Shown: positions 9,537 to 18,328, counted from the stretch's first letter. The stretch is DNA of 64,000 bases from CAVPOO01 sp963707015 (GCA_963707015.1 CAVPOO010000015.1:248001-312000), one strand, 5' to 3'. The notes: generated from the sequence alone by a model not told the origin. Translations and numbers: made by a program.

Positions 9537-9881
9537 ACCACCCCTCCGTCTGCCTGCCGGGCAGGACGGCGGCTGATCGCGTGCGGGGGCCGGGAATTCC
9601 TCGTAGTCCGGATTAACCGGCACGTCCTGGCCGCGGCGGCGATACGAGCCGCAAGGTCTGTGGCTGGCATAAAACGTGCCTGTTTCTTGGGGTGTGATTC
9701 AGGACCCCCTTAATCCCGTCACCCGACACAGCGGGAATTTCGCCACCGGTTCATGCCTCGATGCAGGGACCGGCGGCGAGCTATCAGCTCACCCCCGCAG
9801 CGAGCGGGTGATCGGGAAATCACGGACTCGTCCTGTCACCTGCCGTGTCTTTAGCGAATTCACTCCCTGAGCCTGCGCGTC
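9537..9881. other. Intergenic stretch without recognisable gene
   Basis: 345 bp between plsY and the ABC permease. No coding frame, RNA gene or repeat is recognised. A short run near 9770–9790 and 9795–9805 (CAGCTCACCCCCGC...GCGGGTGATC) can pair weakly. Confidence 0.4.
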
Positions 9882-10652
9882 ATGTTGCGACCCCTTGCCA
9901 CCATTGCCCGTTCTGCCGCCGCTGAGGCGATCCATACCCGCTTCGGCTGGCTGCTGGCTGCCGTCGTGTTGCTGGCTTTTTCTCTGGTGCAGTTTCTTGC
10001 CCAGGTCGCCATCACCGAAACACGGGAGATCCAGGTCGCGCTGCTGGCTGCGAGCTTCCGGTTCACCCTGGTGTTCCTTGTGGGGCTGTTCGTGATCACG
10101 GGCATCACGCGCGAGCACAACGACAAGGTCGTGGACCCGATGTGTTCGCTGCCGTTATCCCGTGGCGGCTACTACCTGGGAAAGCTTGTCGGATACTCCC
10201 TGCTGTGCCTGGTATCTGTGCTGCCGCTCGCCCTGTTGCTCGCTTTGTTTACGACGCCTGATGCCGCTGTCCTGTGGGGTGCTTCCCTGTTTCTCGAATT
10301 GCTCATCGTCTGTGCTGCGAGTCTGCTGTTTGGCTTTGCCTTTGGCCAGGTCACGCCGGCGGTCAGCGCGCTGGTCGGCTTTTACCTGATCAGCCGGGCG
10401 ATAGCATCCATACAGCTGATGGCACACGGCCCGCTCGCCGAGGCTGGCTCCTTCTCTCAGGCGGTCATGACGCGGCTGGTCGATGGCATCGCCTACCTGT
10501 TGCCCGACCTCGACCAGTTCACCCGTACCGAGTGGGTTGTCTACCCGGCGGCACACTGGCCGGAGCTGTTAGTGCTGGCCGGTCAGACGCTGATCTATGT
10601 GCTGTTGCTCGCCGGTATCGCGCTGTTCGATCTCTACCGGAGGGATCTGTGA
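9882..10652 (+). CDS. ABC-2 type transporter permease
   Basis: 256-residue integral membrane protein with about six hydrophobic spans: 24–46, 52–78, 100–124, 132–152, 160–176 and 225–245. It has the order and the GLFVITGITREHNDKVVDPMCSLPLSR loop typical of NosY/CcmB-like ABC-2 permeases, in which a soluble ATPase drives export. The next gene overlaps its stop by four bases (GTGA), and a truncated ATPase gene lies 1 kb further on the same strand, so this was probably a permease–accessory–ATPase export operon. The substrate is unknown. With the ATPase broken the permease may be non-functional unless another ATPase serves it. Confidence 0.75.
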   Translation: MLRPLATIARSAAAEAIHTRFGWLLAAVVLLAFSLVQFLAQVAITETREIQVALLAASFRFTLVFLVGLFVITGITREHNDKVVDPMCSLPLSRGGYYLGKLVGYSLLCLVSVLPLALLLALFTTPDAAVLWGASLFLELLIVCAASLLFGFAFGQVTPAVSALVGFYLISRAIASIQLMAHGPLAEAGSFSQAVMTRLVDGIAYLLPDLDQFTRTEWVVYPAAHWPELLVLAGQTLIYVLLLAGIALFDLYRRDL

Positions 10653-11407
10653 CCGGCACCAGCGACCTGCGTCCGGTCAGCGCCGTGCCGGCCGCCGTCG
10701 TGTGGCTGCTGCTGGGTGCTCTGGTGCTGCAGATCGGCTGGCGTGCGCTGACACCCCGGCCGACCGCACAGGCCCGGAACCTGCCTGCGGCACCATCCGC
10801 GATGCTTCTGCAGATTGCAAGCTTGGGTGATCCGGTCGCCCTCGCGAAGGTCCTGATGCTCTGGCTGCAGGCATACGATAACCCGCCCGGGGTCAGTATT
10901 CCCTTCCTGGAACTGGACTACCGGCGCGTTACCGGCTGGCTGGACCGGATACTGACGCTGGACCCCGCCGGGCAATACCCCCTGCTCGCGGCCAGCCGCC
11001 TGTATGGCGCCGTCCCCGACCCACGCAAGCAACGCCAGATGCTCGATTTTGTGCATCGAAAATTTCTCGAGGACCCGAACAGACGGTGGCCCTGGCTGGC
11101 CCACGCGGCCGTCATGGCGAGACATCGCCTCAAAGACCTGCCGCGCTCACTGAGGTATGCACAGGCGATTACGGAGCGAGCGACAGGCGCTCAGGTGCCC
11201 GGCTGGGCACGGCAGATGCATGCTCTTGTCCTGGAACAGGCCGGCGAACTCGAGGCGGCGCGGGCATTGATCGGCGCGCTTGTGGCGAATGGCCGAATTA
11301 CCGACTCCCACGAGCTGAACTTCCTGCGACGGGAACTCGAACGACTGGAAACCGGTTCGGAAAGACAGCGCGATGACGCGGCAGCGACTCAGGAAAACGA
11401 GAGTTAG
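10649..11407 (+). CDS. Membrane-anchored helical-repeat protein of the ABC operon
   Basis: GTG 10649 overlaps the permease stop (GTGA), giving 252 residues. A single N-terminal membrane anchor (about residues 12–32, VSAVPAAVVWLLLGALVLQI) precedes a soluble alpha-helical body with TPR-like spacing, for example LLAASRLYGAVPDPRKQRQM and GWARQMHALVLEQAGELEAA. Such anchored proteins accompany some two-component ABC exporters, but no named family is recognised. It is probably coupled to the permease; function unknown. Confidence 0.65.
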   Translation: MTGTSDLRPVSAVPAAVVWLLLGALVLQIGWRALTPRPTAQARNLPAAPSAMLLQIASLGDPVALAKVLMLWLQAYDNPPGVSIPFLELDYRRVTGWLDRILTLDPAGQYPLLAASRLYGAVPDPRKQRQMLDFVHRKFLEDPNRRWPWLAHAAVMARHRLKDLPRSLRYAQAITERATGAQVPGWARQMHALVLEQAGELEAARALIGALVANGRITDSHELNFLRRELERLETGSERQRDDAAATQENES

Positions 11408-11656
11408 ACAGGCATGAACTGCGCACCGGCCGCGACGTCCCGGTTCTTATTGTGGCCAAGCTGGACCGCAAGATCGATGACGGCATTCCGCGCAGCGGGC
11501 GCTTCCAGGCTGACCAGGATGTGAATGCCGATACCTGCCGCCAGGGTGCCGGGGCCAAGAGTCACTGGCTGGTGGCGGCAGATAACCCACAGCCCGATTG
11601 GAGCGGTGTACACATCTTCTGATCCTGTGCGGGTAAGGACGCAACAGGAGGGGGCG
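11408..11656. other. Gap between accessory gene and ATPase remnant
   Basis: Two short overlapping open frames occupy this stretch: plus strand to TGA near 11622, and minus strand 11613–11404. Neither has a clear start signal or a recognised family, so no gene is called. It may be decayed coding sequence from the damaged export operon. Confidence 0.35.
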
Positions 11657-11790
11657 TTGTCTGGTCCCGGTTTGGCTGTGTCAGCACTGGAATTTATCGA
11701 TGTGGGGAAGCATTACGGAAGCCAGCGGATACTGGAGGGTATCGGGCTGACCGTCGCTGCGGGCGAATACGTTGGCCTGGTGGGTGCTAA
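11657..11790 (+). pseudogene. ABC transporter ATPase, truncated in the Walker A motif
   Basis: From TTG 11657 (AGGAGG at 11646–11651) or GTG 11678 the frame encodes ALEFIDVGKHYGSQRILEGI and then VAAGEYVGLVGAN, the start of an ABC ATPase. It stops being homologous exactly where GAGKT/S of the P-loop should follow: the next bases, CCCGCATTTCTCACC, are the end of a repeat element at 11787. Walker B, signature and the whole remainder are absent from the window. The preceding permease and accessory gene suggest this was their ATPase. Insertion plus loss of the 3' part is inferred. Confidence 0.8.
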
Positions 11791-11953
11791 CCCGCATTTC
11801 TCACCGGGCGGCGATAGAGTCACATAATGCACTGAGGTAAGGAACAGAGTGCAGACCAGGGAAAAGACAGTGTGTAATCAGGCAGTGCCTATCCCGGCCC
11901 TGGCTGGTCCTCGTGCGCCAGCATCCGGGATCCCTGTGAGACATCCGGGCTAG
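11787..11953. mobile_element. MITE-like element, copy a (167 bp)
   Basis: Begins CTAACCCGCATTTCTCACCG and ends TGTGAGACATCCGGGCTAG, an imperfect terminal inverted repeat. Its first about 110 bp match copy b at 14741–14868 almost base for base (GGGCGGCGATAGAGTCACAT, TGAGGTAAGGAACAGAGTGC, AATCAGGCAGTGCCTATCCC); the right end then differs and carries about 40 extra bases. The left end interrupts an ABC ATPase gene and the right-end CTAG (11950–11953) contains the stop codon of ntrC on the opposite strand. No transposase is encoded, so it is non-autonomous. Confidence 0.85.
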
Positions 11954-13374
11954 CCAGCGGTCATGTTCGACTCGTCCAGACCGAGTTCCTTGATCTTCCG
12001 GGTCAGGGTGTTCCTGCCCCAGCCGAGCAGGCGCGCAGCATCCTGACGTCGGCCGCTGGTTCGGGCCAGCGCTGCCTCGATCAGGATGCGCTCGAACGCA
12101 GGGGTCGCCTGGTCAAGAATCGCCTCTTCACCACTGGCAAGCTTCTGCTCGGCCCAGCGTTTGAGTGAACCCTCCCAATTCGGGCCGGCAGCTGCGGCAA
12201 CATCCCGTTTCTCGGACAGCTCATTTGGCAGGTCCTCCATGTGCACCTCTTTTCCCGATGCCATCACGGTGAGCCAACGGCACAGATTTTCGAGCTGCCG
12301 CACGTTACCCGGCCATTCGAGAGTCGCGAGATAGGCTTCCACGTCCGAACGCAGTGTCTTGGTTTCCACGGCGAGCTCCTGCGCGGCTCGCGCGAGGAAA
12401 AAACGCAGCAACAGGGGAATGTCTTCGGCACGTTCGCGAAGCGGGGGAATGTTGAGACGAATGACGTTCAGGCGATGAAACAGGTCCTCTCGGAACTGAC
12501 CCTGACGCACCCGCTGATCAAGGTCCTGGTGGGTGGCCGCTATGATCCGAACGTCTACCTTGACAGGGGTATGGCCGCCTACCCGGTAGAACTCGCCGTC
12601 CGCCAGAACCCGTAACAGCCGGGTCTGCAGCTCGGCTGGCATATCTCCGATCTCATCCAGAAACAGCGTGCCGCCATTGGCCTGTTCGAAGCGACCGATG
12701 CGCCGGATCTGAGCGCCCGTAAAGGCGCCACGTTCATGACCGAACAGTTCCGATTCCAGCAGGTCTTTCGGAATCGCTGCCATGTTGAGTGCAATGAACG
12801 GGTAATCGGCGCGCGGGCTGTGCCGGTGCAACGCCTGTGCAACAAGCTCTTTGCCGGTGCCTGATTCGCCATTTATGAGTACCGTGACATTGGAACGTGA
12901 AAGCCGGCCGATGGCGCGAAACACCTCCTGCATGGCCGGGGCCTCGCCGATAATCTCGCGCACATAGGCCGGGATTGCGGCCTCTCGCTGAGTGTCTGCC
13001 TGGCGGCGTTGCGCAATGGCTCGCTGGGCCAGCGCGACGGCCTCGTCCACATCAAACGGCTTGGGCAGATACTCAAAGGCACCGCCCTGATACGCTGACA
13101 CCGCACTGTCGAGATCCGAGTGTGCCGTCATCACGATGACCGGCAGATCCTGAAAGCCTTGCTGTATGTCGCCGAGCAAGGCCAGGCCGTCAATCCCGGG
13201 CATGCGCACATCGGTGATGATGACATCGGGCTGTTCACGTTCCAGGGCATCCAGCACGCTGTTTCCCGATTCGAACGTCCTGACCTCCAGCTGCGCCTGG
13301 GTGAAGGCCTTTTCGAGTACCCACCGAATGGAGCGGTCATCATCGATGACCCAGATCGTGGCCCGTTCAGACAT
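11950..13374 (-). CDS. ntrC: Nitrogen regulation response regulator NtrC
   Basis: 474-residue sigma54-dependent activator phosphorylated by NtrB. Start ATG 13374, overlapping the ntrB stop by eight bases. The receiver domain is residues 1–120 with IDDDRSIRWVLEKAF and the phospho-acceptor in DVIITDVRMPG (Asp54 equivalent). The AAA+ domain has Walker A GESGTGKE, the sigma54-contact loop ELFGHERGAFTGA and Walker B GGTLFLDEIGD. The C-terminal Fis-type helix-turn-helix is GRRQDAARLLGWGRNTLTRK. Its TAG stop lies in the CTAG end of a repeat element. The glnA control region in this window carries matching NtrC sites. Confidence 0.96.
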   Translation of the reverse strand: MSERATIWVIDDDRSIRWVLEKAFTQAQLEVRTFESGNSVLDALEREQPDVIITDVRMPGIDGLALLGDIQQGFQDLPVIVMTAHSDLDSAVSAYQGGAFEYLPKPFDVDEAVALAQRAIAQRRQADTQREAAIPAYVREIIGEAPAMQEVFRAIGRLSRSNVTVLINGESGTGKELVAQALHRHSPRADYPFIALNMAAIPKDLLESELFGHERGAFTGAQIRRIGRFEQANGGTLFLDEIGDMPAELQTRLLRVLADGEFYRVGGHTPVKVDVRIIAATHQDLDQRVRQGQFREDLFHRLNVIRLNIPPLRERAEDIPLLLRFFLARAAQELAVETKTLRSDVEAYLATLEWPGNVRQLENLCRWLTVMASGKEVHMEDLPNELSEKRDVAAAAGPNWEGSLKRWAEQKLASGEEAILDQATPAFERILIEAALARTSGRRQDAARLLGWGRNTLTRKIKELGLDESNMTAG

Positions 13375-14446
13375 CCGGTGTCTCCATCGGTAATAAAATC
13401 GTGAACTGCGTTCTCCCGGGCTCACTTTGGCATTCGATCACGCCGTTGTGAAGATTAACCAGGGATTGCGCAATCGAAAGTCCCAGGCCGGTGCCGTCCG
13501 GACGCCCGGTGACCATGGGAAAGAAGACTGTCTCGGAAATATTGGGGGCGATTCCCGGCCCATTGTCGATCACATCCACGCGCAAGACCAGGCGGTGGCG
13601 TGAATGACCGATGGTGAACTGGCGCTGCGCACGCGTACGCAGGATGATTTCTCCGCGCGCATCGATGGCCTGAACCGCATTGCGAACGACATTCAGCACC
13701 GCCTGGATCAGCAGGTCCCGATCCGCCTCGAACTCCGGAATACTCGGATCGTAGTCACGGGTAACCACCAGGGCCGAGTCGGCCTCGGCTTTTACCAGAC
13801 TGCGCACGTGTTCGAGCACATGGTGAATATTGACCAGCGATCTGTTGGGTCGGCTGTTGGGACCGAGCATCCGGTTGACCAACTGACGCAAGCGGTCCGC
13901 CTCGCCAATGATGATCCGGGTGTATTCCTTCAGTTCCTCGGAGTCCAGTTCTCTTTCCAGAAGCTGTGCCGCGCCCCGCAGGCCGCCCAGTGGATTCTTG
14001 ATTTCATGCGCCAGACCACGAACCATCTGGCGCATGACCTCGCCCTGCTCGATCAGGAGTTCTTCACGGGCGATCCTGAGATGGCGGTCGACCTGTACCA
14101 GTTCAACGAGAATTGCGACCCGGCTGTCGGGGCCTTCTATCGGAGTCACGGTGCAATCAACGGTAAGCGTGCCGCCGTCGCTGATCTCGATACACAGCTC
14201 GCGCTCGGTATAGGGATGGTTGTTGGCCAGTGCCCAGCTGAGCCGTTTATGCAGATGCTCAGGGTGCTGAAAGAGATCGTCCAGCTCGAGACCCAGGGAC
14301 TGCCGGGCGCTCGTCGCCAGCAACATTTCTCCGGCAGGATTGAGGTAGGACAGGTGCAGCTCGCCATCGAACACGAGCACCGCCGTGGCCAGGTTTTCCA
14401 GGATCTGCACCTGACGGCTGGCAATCTTCGCAGCTATGGCATTCAT
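13367..14446 (-). CDS. ntrB: Nitrogen regulation sensor kinase/phosphatase NtrB
   Basis: Cytoplasmic histidine kinase that phosphorylates or dephosphorylates NtrC under PII control. ATG 14446 with AAGGGTGAG upstream gives 359 residues. Order: PAS domain (about 15–115, VFDGELHLSYLNPAGEMLL), dimerisation domain with phospho-His in RGLAHEIKNPLGGLRGAAQL, N box NVVRNAVQAID, G1 box DNGPGIAPN and GTGLGLSIAQSLV. No membrane span is present, as expected for NtrB. It is followed with an 8-base overlap by ntrC. Confidence 0.96.
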   Translation of the reverse strand: MNAIAAKIASRQVQILENLATAVLVFDGELHLSYLNPAGEMLLATSARQSLGLELDDLFQHPEHLHKRLSWALANNHPYTERELCIEISDGGTLTVDCTVTPIEGPDSRVAILVELVQVDRHLRIAREELLIEQGEVMRQMVRGLAHEIKNPLGGLRGAAQLLERELDSEELKEYTRIIIGEADRLRQLVNRMLGPNSRPNRSLVNIHHVLEHVRSLVKAEADSALVVTRDYDPSIPEFEADRDLLIQAVLNVVRNAVQAIDARGEIILRTRAQRQFTIGHSRHRLVLRVDVIDNGPGIAPNISETVFFPMVTGRPDGTGLGLSIAQSLVNLHNGVIECQSEPGRTQFTILLPMETPDV

Positions 14447-14740
14447 GCTCACCCTTCTAGCAAGAAGCAAACCAATTCAGCGCATCGCTCACACCGCACC
14501 CATCGCGTCGGCTGGAACCTTGCAACGGACTGATGTTAGACAAGTTATTTTTCTCTATTGACAGGTGCGAAACAGTTTGCCGCGCCGAAAACCTACCGGA
14601 ATAACAAGACGCGCTGCTTTGATGCGCGCCCCGCACCATTATAGTGCACAAGCCCGGACTATGGGTGGGCCTGAGGTGAATTGGGCGTACAGAGCTGTCC
14701 GCGCGGTAAAGCGGGAGCAACAAGCGCAGGGGCGGGCGGG

Positions 14741-14868
14741 CTAGCCCGCATTTCTCACCGGGCGGCGGTAGAGTCACATGATGCACTGAGGTAAGGAACA
14801 GAGTGCGGATCAGGGAAAAGACAGTGCGCAATCAGGCAGTGCCTATCCCGGTGAGAAATGCGGGCTAG
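14741..14868. mobile_element. MITE-like element, copy b (128 bp)
   Basis: The best-preserved copy. CTAG 14741–14744 and CTAG 14865–14868 flank a 120-bp unit whose ends CCCGCATTTCTCACCGGG and CCCGGTGAGAAATGCGGG are perfect 18-bp inverted repeats. With the CTAGs included the arms pair over 22 bp. The interior is shared with copy a. The right CTAG provides the TAG stop of the DUF4124 gene on the minus strand. The remaining 294 bp between this element and ntrB hold no gene and probably the ntrBC promoter. Confidence 0.9.
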
Positions 14869-15413
14869 CGGGGTGCGGGCTTGGCCCGATTAGGGAAGTT
14901 CACGGACTGGCGATGCAGATTGACGGCGGCCGTCTGGCTCTCGATCAGAACCTCGCCGTCTGCATCGATGATCCTGGCCTGCAACTGATGCGTGCCACGA
15001 TCAATGTTTTTCAGTTCGACCTTGGTCCCGTTAACTGGTGCCAGGGCCTCGCCATCGACCGAAACCACCATGCGATGGCCAAGCTTTGTTCGCAGCTCCG
15101 GTTCCAGCGCATACACAACGAGCAGATCGCCGGTGTTGTCCCAGATAGTCGCGTCGGGCTCCGGGCTCGTCAGCGTCAGGCGGCTGTAGACCGGACCGGC
15201 GCTGTCCTTCCTGACCTTACCGGTACTCGTGTCTCGCGGCGGAAGTTTAGGCGGTGAATAGGTTGAGGGTTCCGGCAGATCGACACGCTGTGCGCCCGGG
15301 CGAGGCTGGTCCGTGTAAACCGTGTTTCCCTGTTTATCGATATATTTGTAGACAACACCCGCCGACACCAGCGTCGGCACCAGACATATCAGCAGGGCTA
15401 AAAACCGTTTCAT
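14865..15413 (-). CDS. DUF4124 domain-containing exported protein
   Basis: ATG 15413 gives 182 residues. An N-terminal signal peptide (MKRFLALLICLVPTLVSAG) precedes the DUF4124 motif VYKYIDKQGNTVYTDQPRPG, a domain common next to glnA/ntrBC in gammaproteobacteria. The rest is an immunoglobulin-like beta region (LTLTSPEPDATIWDNTGDLLV, GTHQLQARIIDADGE). Likely periplasmic; biochemical function unknown. The stop codon is the TAG of the CTAG boundary of repeat copy b, so the native C-terminus may have been altered by that insertion. Confidence 0.85.
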   Translation of the reverse strand: MKRFLALLICLVPTLVSAGVVYKYIDKQGNTVYTDQPRPGAQRVDLPEPSTYSPPKLPPRDTSTGKVRKDSAGPVYSRLTLTSPEPDATIWDNTGDLLVVYALEPELRTKLGHRMVVSVDGEALAPVNGTKVELKNIDRGTHQLQARIIDADGEVLIESQTAAVNLHRQSVNFPNRAKPAPR

Positions 15414-15490
15414 GAAACTACCATAAAACAGTTTCCTTAGCCGAGGCAAGAAAAAAGATCGCTAACCGCCTCACAAACCGGTGTAAAAGA

Positions 15491-15515
15491 AAACGCCCCC
15501 GGAACGGGGGCGTTT
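15491..15515 (-). terminator. Rho-independent terminator of glnA
   Basis: AAACGCCCCC (15491–15500) pairs with GGGGGCGTTT (15506–15515) and the closing G·C gives an 11-bp stem with a three-base loop. Reading on the minus strand, the stem is followed by TTTTCTTTTA. It lies 25 bp after the glnA stop. Confidence 0.88.
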
Positions 15516-15539
15516 CGCCAGCGGCAGACAGATCGCGGC

Positions 15540-16949
15540 TTACAGGCTGTAGTACATGTCCAGTTCCACGGGATGGGTGGTCATACGCAGACGTGTCACC
15601 TCCCCCATCTTCAGGTCGATGAAGCCGTCGATCATGTCATCGGTAAAGACGCTGCCCTGGGTCAGGAACTTGCGGTCGCCGTCGAGTGCCGTGAGCGCCT
15701 GATCGAGGGAACTGCATACGGTCGGAATCGCCTTCTCTTCCTCCGGCGGCAAATCGTACAGATCCTTGTCCATTGCGTCGCCGGGGTGAATCTTGTTCTG
15801 GATACCGTCCAGTCCCGCCATCAGCATGGCCGCAAAGGAGAAATAGGGGTTACCCGTGGAATCCGGGAACCGCACCTCGATACGCCTTGCCTTTGGATTC
15901 GGGTCATGGGGGATACGCACCGATGCCGAGCGGTTACGGGCCGAGTAGGCAAGCAGGGTGGGCGCTTCAAACCCGGGGACCAGGCGCTTGTAACTGTTGG
16001 TGCTGGAATTGGTGAAGGCATTCAGCGCCCGGGCATGCTTGAAGATCCCGCCGATGTAATACAGTGCCAGGTCGGAAAGCCCGCCGTACTTGTTGCCCGA
16101 GAAGATGTTCTTGCCGTTCTTGGCCAGGGACTGATGAACGTGCATGCCATTACCGTTGTCACCGACCAGCGGCTTCGGCATGAAGGTCGCCGTCTTGCCG
16201 TAGGAGTGGGCCACGTTCTGGACAACATACTTGAGGATCAGGCTTTCATCGGCCTTGCGTACCAGGGTATTGAACCGGGTTCCGATCTCGCACTGACCGG
16301 CCGTCGCCACCTCATGGTGATGCACTTCTACCGGCACCCCCATCTCCTCCAGAGCGAGGCACATGGCAGAGCGAATGTCCTGCAGTGAATCGACTGGCGG
16401 GACCGGGAAATAGCCGCCCTTGACGGTTGGGCGGTGACCGATATTGCCGTCTTCATAGACACGCTCCGAGTTCCACTGAGCCTCCTCGGAATCAATCTTG
16501 TAGAAGGCACCGCTCATGTCTGCGCCCCAGCGCACATCGTCGAGAATGAAAAACTCGGGTTCCGGACCGAAGTAGGCCGTATCGGCGATACCGGTGGACT
16601 TGAGGTAGGCCTCGGCGCGCCTGGCGATGGAGCGCGGATCGCGCTCGTAACCCTTCATGGTACCTGGCTCGAGAATGTCACAGCGCAGGATCATGGTGGG
16701 CTCGTCGCTGAAGAGGTCCATTACCGCGGTGGTGGTATCCGGCATGAGCACCATGTCGGACTCGCTGATGCCCTTCCATCCGGCAATACTCGAGCCGTCG
16801 AACATCTTGCCTTCCTTGAAGAAGCCGTTGCCAACCGCGCTCGCGGGCAAGGTCACATGCTGTTCCTTGCCCCGCGTGTCGGCGAAACGCAGGTCAACAA
16901 ACTTGACCTCGTTGTCTTTCATCAATTTTTGAACCTTTGCTACTGTCAT
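15540..16949 (-). CDS. glnA: Glutamine synthetase type I
   Basis: ATP-dependent ligation of ammonia to glutamate; dodecameric GSI-beta enzyme. 469 residues as in E. coli. Motifs: FDGSSIAGW (51–59), metal-binding GPEPEFFILD, VEVHHHEVATAGQCEIG, the ATP loop KPLVGDNGNGMHVHQSL, and the adenylylation site DLYDLPPEE (Tyr near 397), so GlnE control is expected. The start has GGAGAGAGG upstream. Transcription is expected from the sigma54 promoter at 17028–17043 driven by NtrC sites further upstream. A stem-loop terminator follows the gene. Confidence 0.97.
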   Translation of the reverse strand: MTVAKVQKLMKDNEVKFVDLRFADTRGKEQHVTLPASAVGNGFFKEGKMFDGSSIAGWKGISESDMVLMPDTTTAVMDLFSDEPTMILRCDILEPGTMKGYERDPRSIARRAEAYLKSTGIADTAYFGPEPEFFILDDVRWGADMSGAFYKIDSEEAQWNSERVYEDGNIGHRPTVKGGYFPVPPVDSLQDIRSAMCLALEEMGVPVEVHHHEVATAGQCEIGTRFNTLVRKADESLILKYVVQNVAHSYGKTATFMPKPLVGDNGNGMHVHQSLAKNGKNIFSGNKYGGLSDLALYYIGGIFKHARALNAFTNSSTNSYKRLVPGFEAPTLLAYSARNRSASVRIPHDPNPKARRIEVRFPDSTGNPYFSFAAMLMAGLDGIQNKIHPGDAMDKDLYDLPPEEEKAIPTVCSSLDQALTALDGDRKFLTQGSVFTDDMIDGFIDLKMGEVTRLRMTTHPVELDMYYSL

Positions 16950-17027
16950 TGCCTCTCTCCACGCACGGATAAGTAAAGTAAGTTACCGCTCCAAGGGCGG
17001 CGCCCAGACATATGTGCCCGCACAGTC

Positions 17028-17043
17028 GCATGAACCATGCCAA
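17028..17043 (-). promoter_or_regulatory. Sigma54 (-24/-12) promoter of glnA
   Basis: On the minus strand the sequence reads TTGGCATGGTTCATGC. The invariant GG and GC are separated by ten bases as sigma54-RNA polymerase requires, and the match to YTGGCACG-N4-TTGC is good. Transcription would start about 65–70 bp before the glnA ATG. Confidence 0.85.
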
Positions 17044-17056
17044 AAACATTTAGTTT

Positions 17057-18328
17057 TTAAATTAATGAGTTAAAGAAGAACCTCTTTAGCGGACCGTTTC
17101 GAATGCACGATTCTGGTGCACCCAGACCTGGGCGTGCGCAGGTCTGGTGCGCGCCGATCATTGAGTGGTAAAACACCTTCACGTCGCCAATCTCGTCGAG
17201 CTCATGCGCGGCACGCTGCAGTTGCTCCGCGAGGGCCCGGCCTTGCGCCGGCGTCGCGGCCGCCGCAAGCGGCAGCACCACATCGACGTGAATCTTGCCA
17301 TCAAGATAGTGCAAGGTCACGTCCTCAATGCCATTGCCGTCGACGATACTCTGCCAGTTTGCCCGCAGGCGGTCCAGGATCTCGTCACGCAGCGGGAGCT
17401 TACCACAGGGTGAAGCGTTTTCATCGTCCTCCGGATCGATATGAACGGTCACGTCTGCGACATCCTCGATTTCGCCGATCAAGCGATAACGCACCATTTC
17501 GCCGATCTGGTGACCCTCGGAAACACTCAACGTCGGATCGACCAGCAGATGCACGTCGACCAGGGCATCGCTGCCGCTGCGTCGTGTCCGCAACATATGC
17601 AGTTCACGCACGCCGTCCACGGCGAGGATTTTTGAACGGATCGCGTCAACCTCTTGCGCATCGAGCGCCGTATCGATGAGTTCCCTGGCGCTCTTCCAGC
17701 TGAGGTCCCACGCAATCTTGGCGATCATCAACGCAACCCCGATCGCCGCAATGGCGTCCAGATAGGGGAGTCCGGCCATGGTTCCGGCGACGCCCAGCAG
17801 AACGACAAACGAGGAGATGGCATCGCTGCGACTGTGCCAGGCATTGGCGCGCAACAGACGTGAACGCAGTCGGCGTGCCGCATGCATGGTGTAGTGGTAG
17901 ATCGCTTCCTTGGTGAGTATGGACACGGCTGCTGCAGCCAGTGCCCATGGTCCGGGCTGCAGTAACAGGTCGGGCTCGAACAGCCGCCGCACCGCGTCAT
18001 AGGTAATGCCCGCGGCCACCGCCAGCAGCGTGATTCCAAGCGCAACGGTAGAGAGTGTCTCAATGCGGCCATGACCATAGGGATGCGCCTCATCGGCCTG
18101 GCGGTGAGCGTGTTTCGAGGCAAAGATGACGAGAAAATCCGTGCCCAGATCGGAGAGCGAGTGAACACCATCCGCGACCAGCGCCTGGGAATGCGAGCCG
18201 ATCCCGATCAGAATCTTGCCCACCCCCAGGGCAAAGTCCACGAAAGACCCCACGAGGGTAACCTTGCGCACCCTGCGGTAACGATCCTCCGTGAGCGTTG
18301 TGGCGGCGGCACCGGGTGTACGGATCAT
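17057..18328 (-). CDS. Cation diffusion facilitator (CDF) metal efflux transporter
   Basis: 423 residues; ATG 18328. Six membrane segments occupy about residues 25–215. The metal site is HSLSDLGTD in TM2 and HSRSD in TM5 (HxxxD/HxxxD, typical of zinc/divalent-cation CDFs). HAHRQADEAHPYGHGRIE is the usual histidine-bearing cytosolic loop. The C-terminal half is longer than in YiiP and contains what look like two metallochaperone-like cytoplasmic folds (VDVHLLVDPTLSVSEGHQIG and IHVDVVLPLAAAATP). The last about 35 codons overlap the glnA enhancer, so the very C-terminus is constrained by, or was created around, that regulatory DNA. Likely substrates are Zn, Fe or Mn. Confidence 0.88.
   Translation of the reverse strand: MIRTPGAAATTLTEDRYRRVRKVTLVGSFVDFALGVGKILIGIGSHSQALVADGVHSLSDLGTDFLVIFASKHAHRQADEAHPYGHGRIETLSTVALGITLLAVAAGITYDAVRRLFEPDLLLQPGPWALAAAAVSILTKEAIYHYTMHAARRLRSRLLRANAWHSRSDAISSFVVLLGVAGTMAGLPYLDAIAAIGVALMIAKIAWDLSWKSARELIDTALDAQEVDAIRSKILAVDGVRELHMLRTRRSGSDALVDVHLLVDPTLSVSEGHQIGEMVRYRLIGEIEDVADVTVHIDPEDDENASPCGKLPLRDEILDRLRANWQSIVDGNGIEDVTLHYLDGKIHVDVVLPLAAAATPAQGRALAEQLQRAAHELDEIGDVKVFYHSMIGAHQTCARPGLGAPESCIRNGPLKRFFFNSLI
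17104..17151. promoter_or_regulatory. Two NtrC enhancer sites upstream of glnA
   Basis: TGCACGATTCTGGTGCA (17104–17120) is a near-perfect copy of the NtrC palindrome TGCACY-N5-RGTGCA; TGCGCAGGTCTGGTGCG (17135–17151) is a weaker copy. Centres are 31 bp apart, three helical turns, on the same face, and lie about 95 and 127 bp upstream of the predicted glnA start. This is nearly the geometry of the E. coli glnAp2 enhancer (-108 and -140). Both sites lie inside the 3' coding end of the CDF transporter gene. Confidence 0.82.

Noticed and set aside
11404..11613. 69-codon minus-strand frame beside the ABC remnant
   Set aside because: Competes with an equally plausible plus-strand frame; neither has support.
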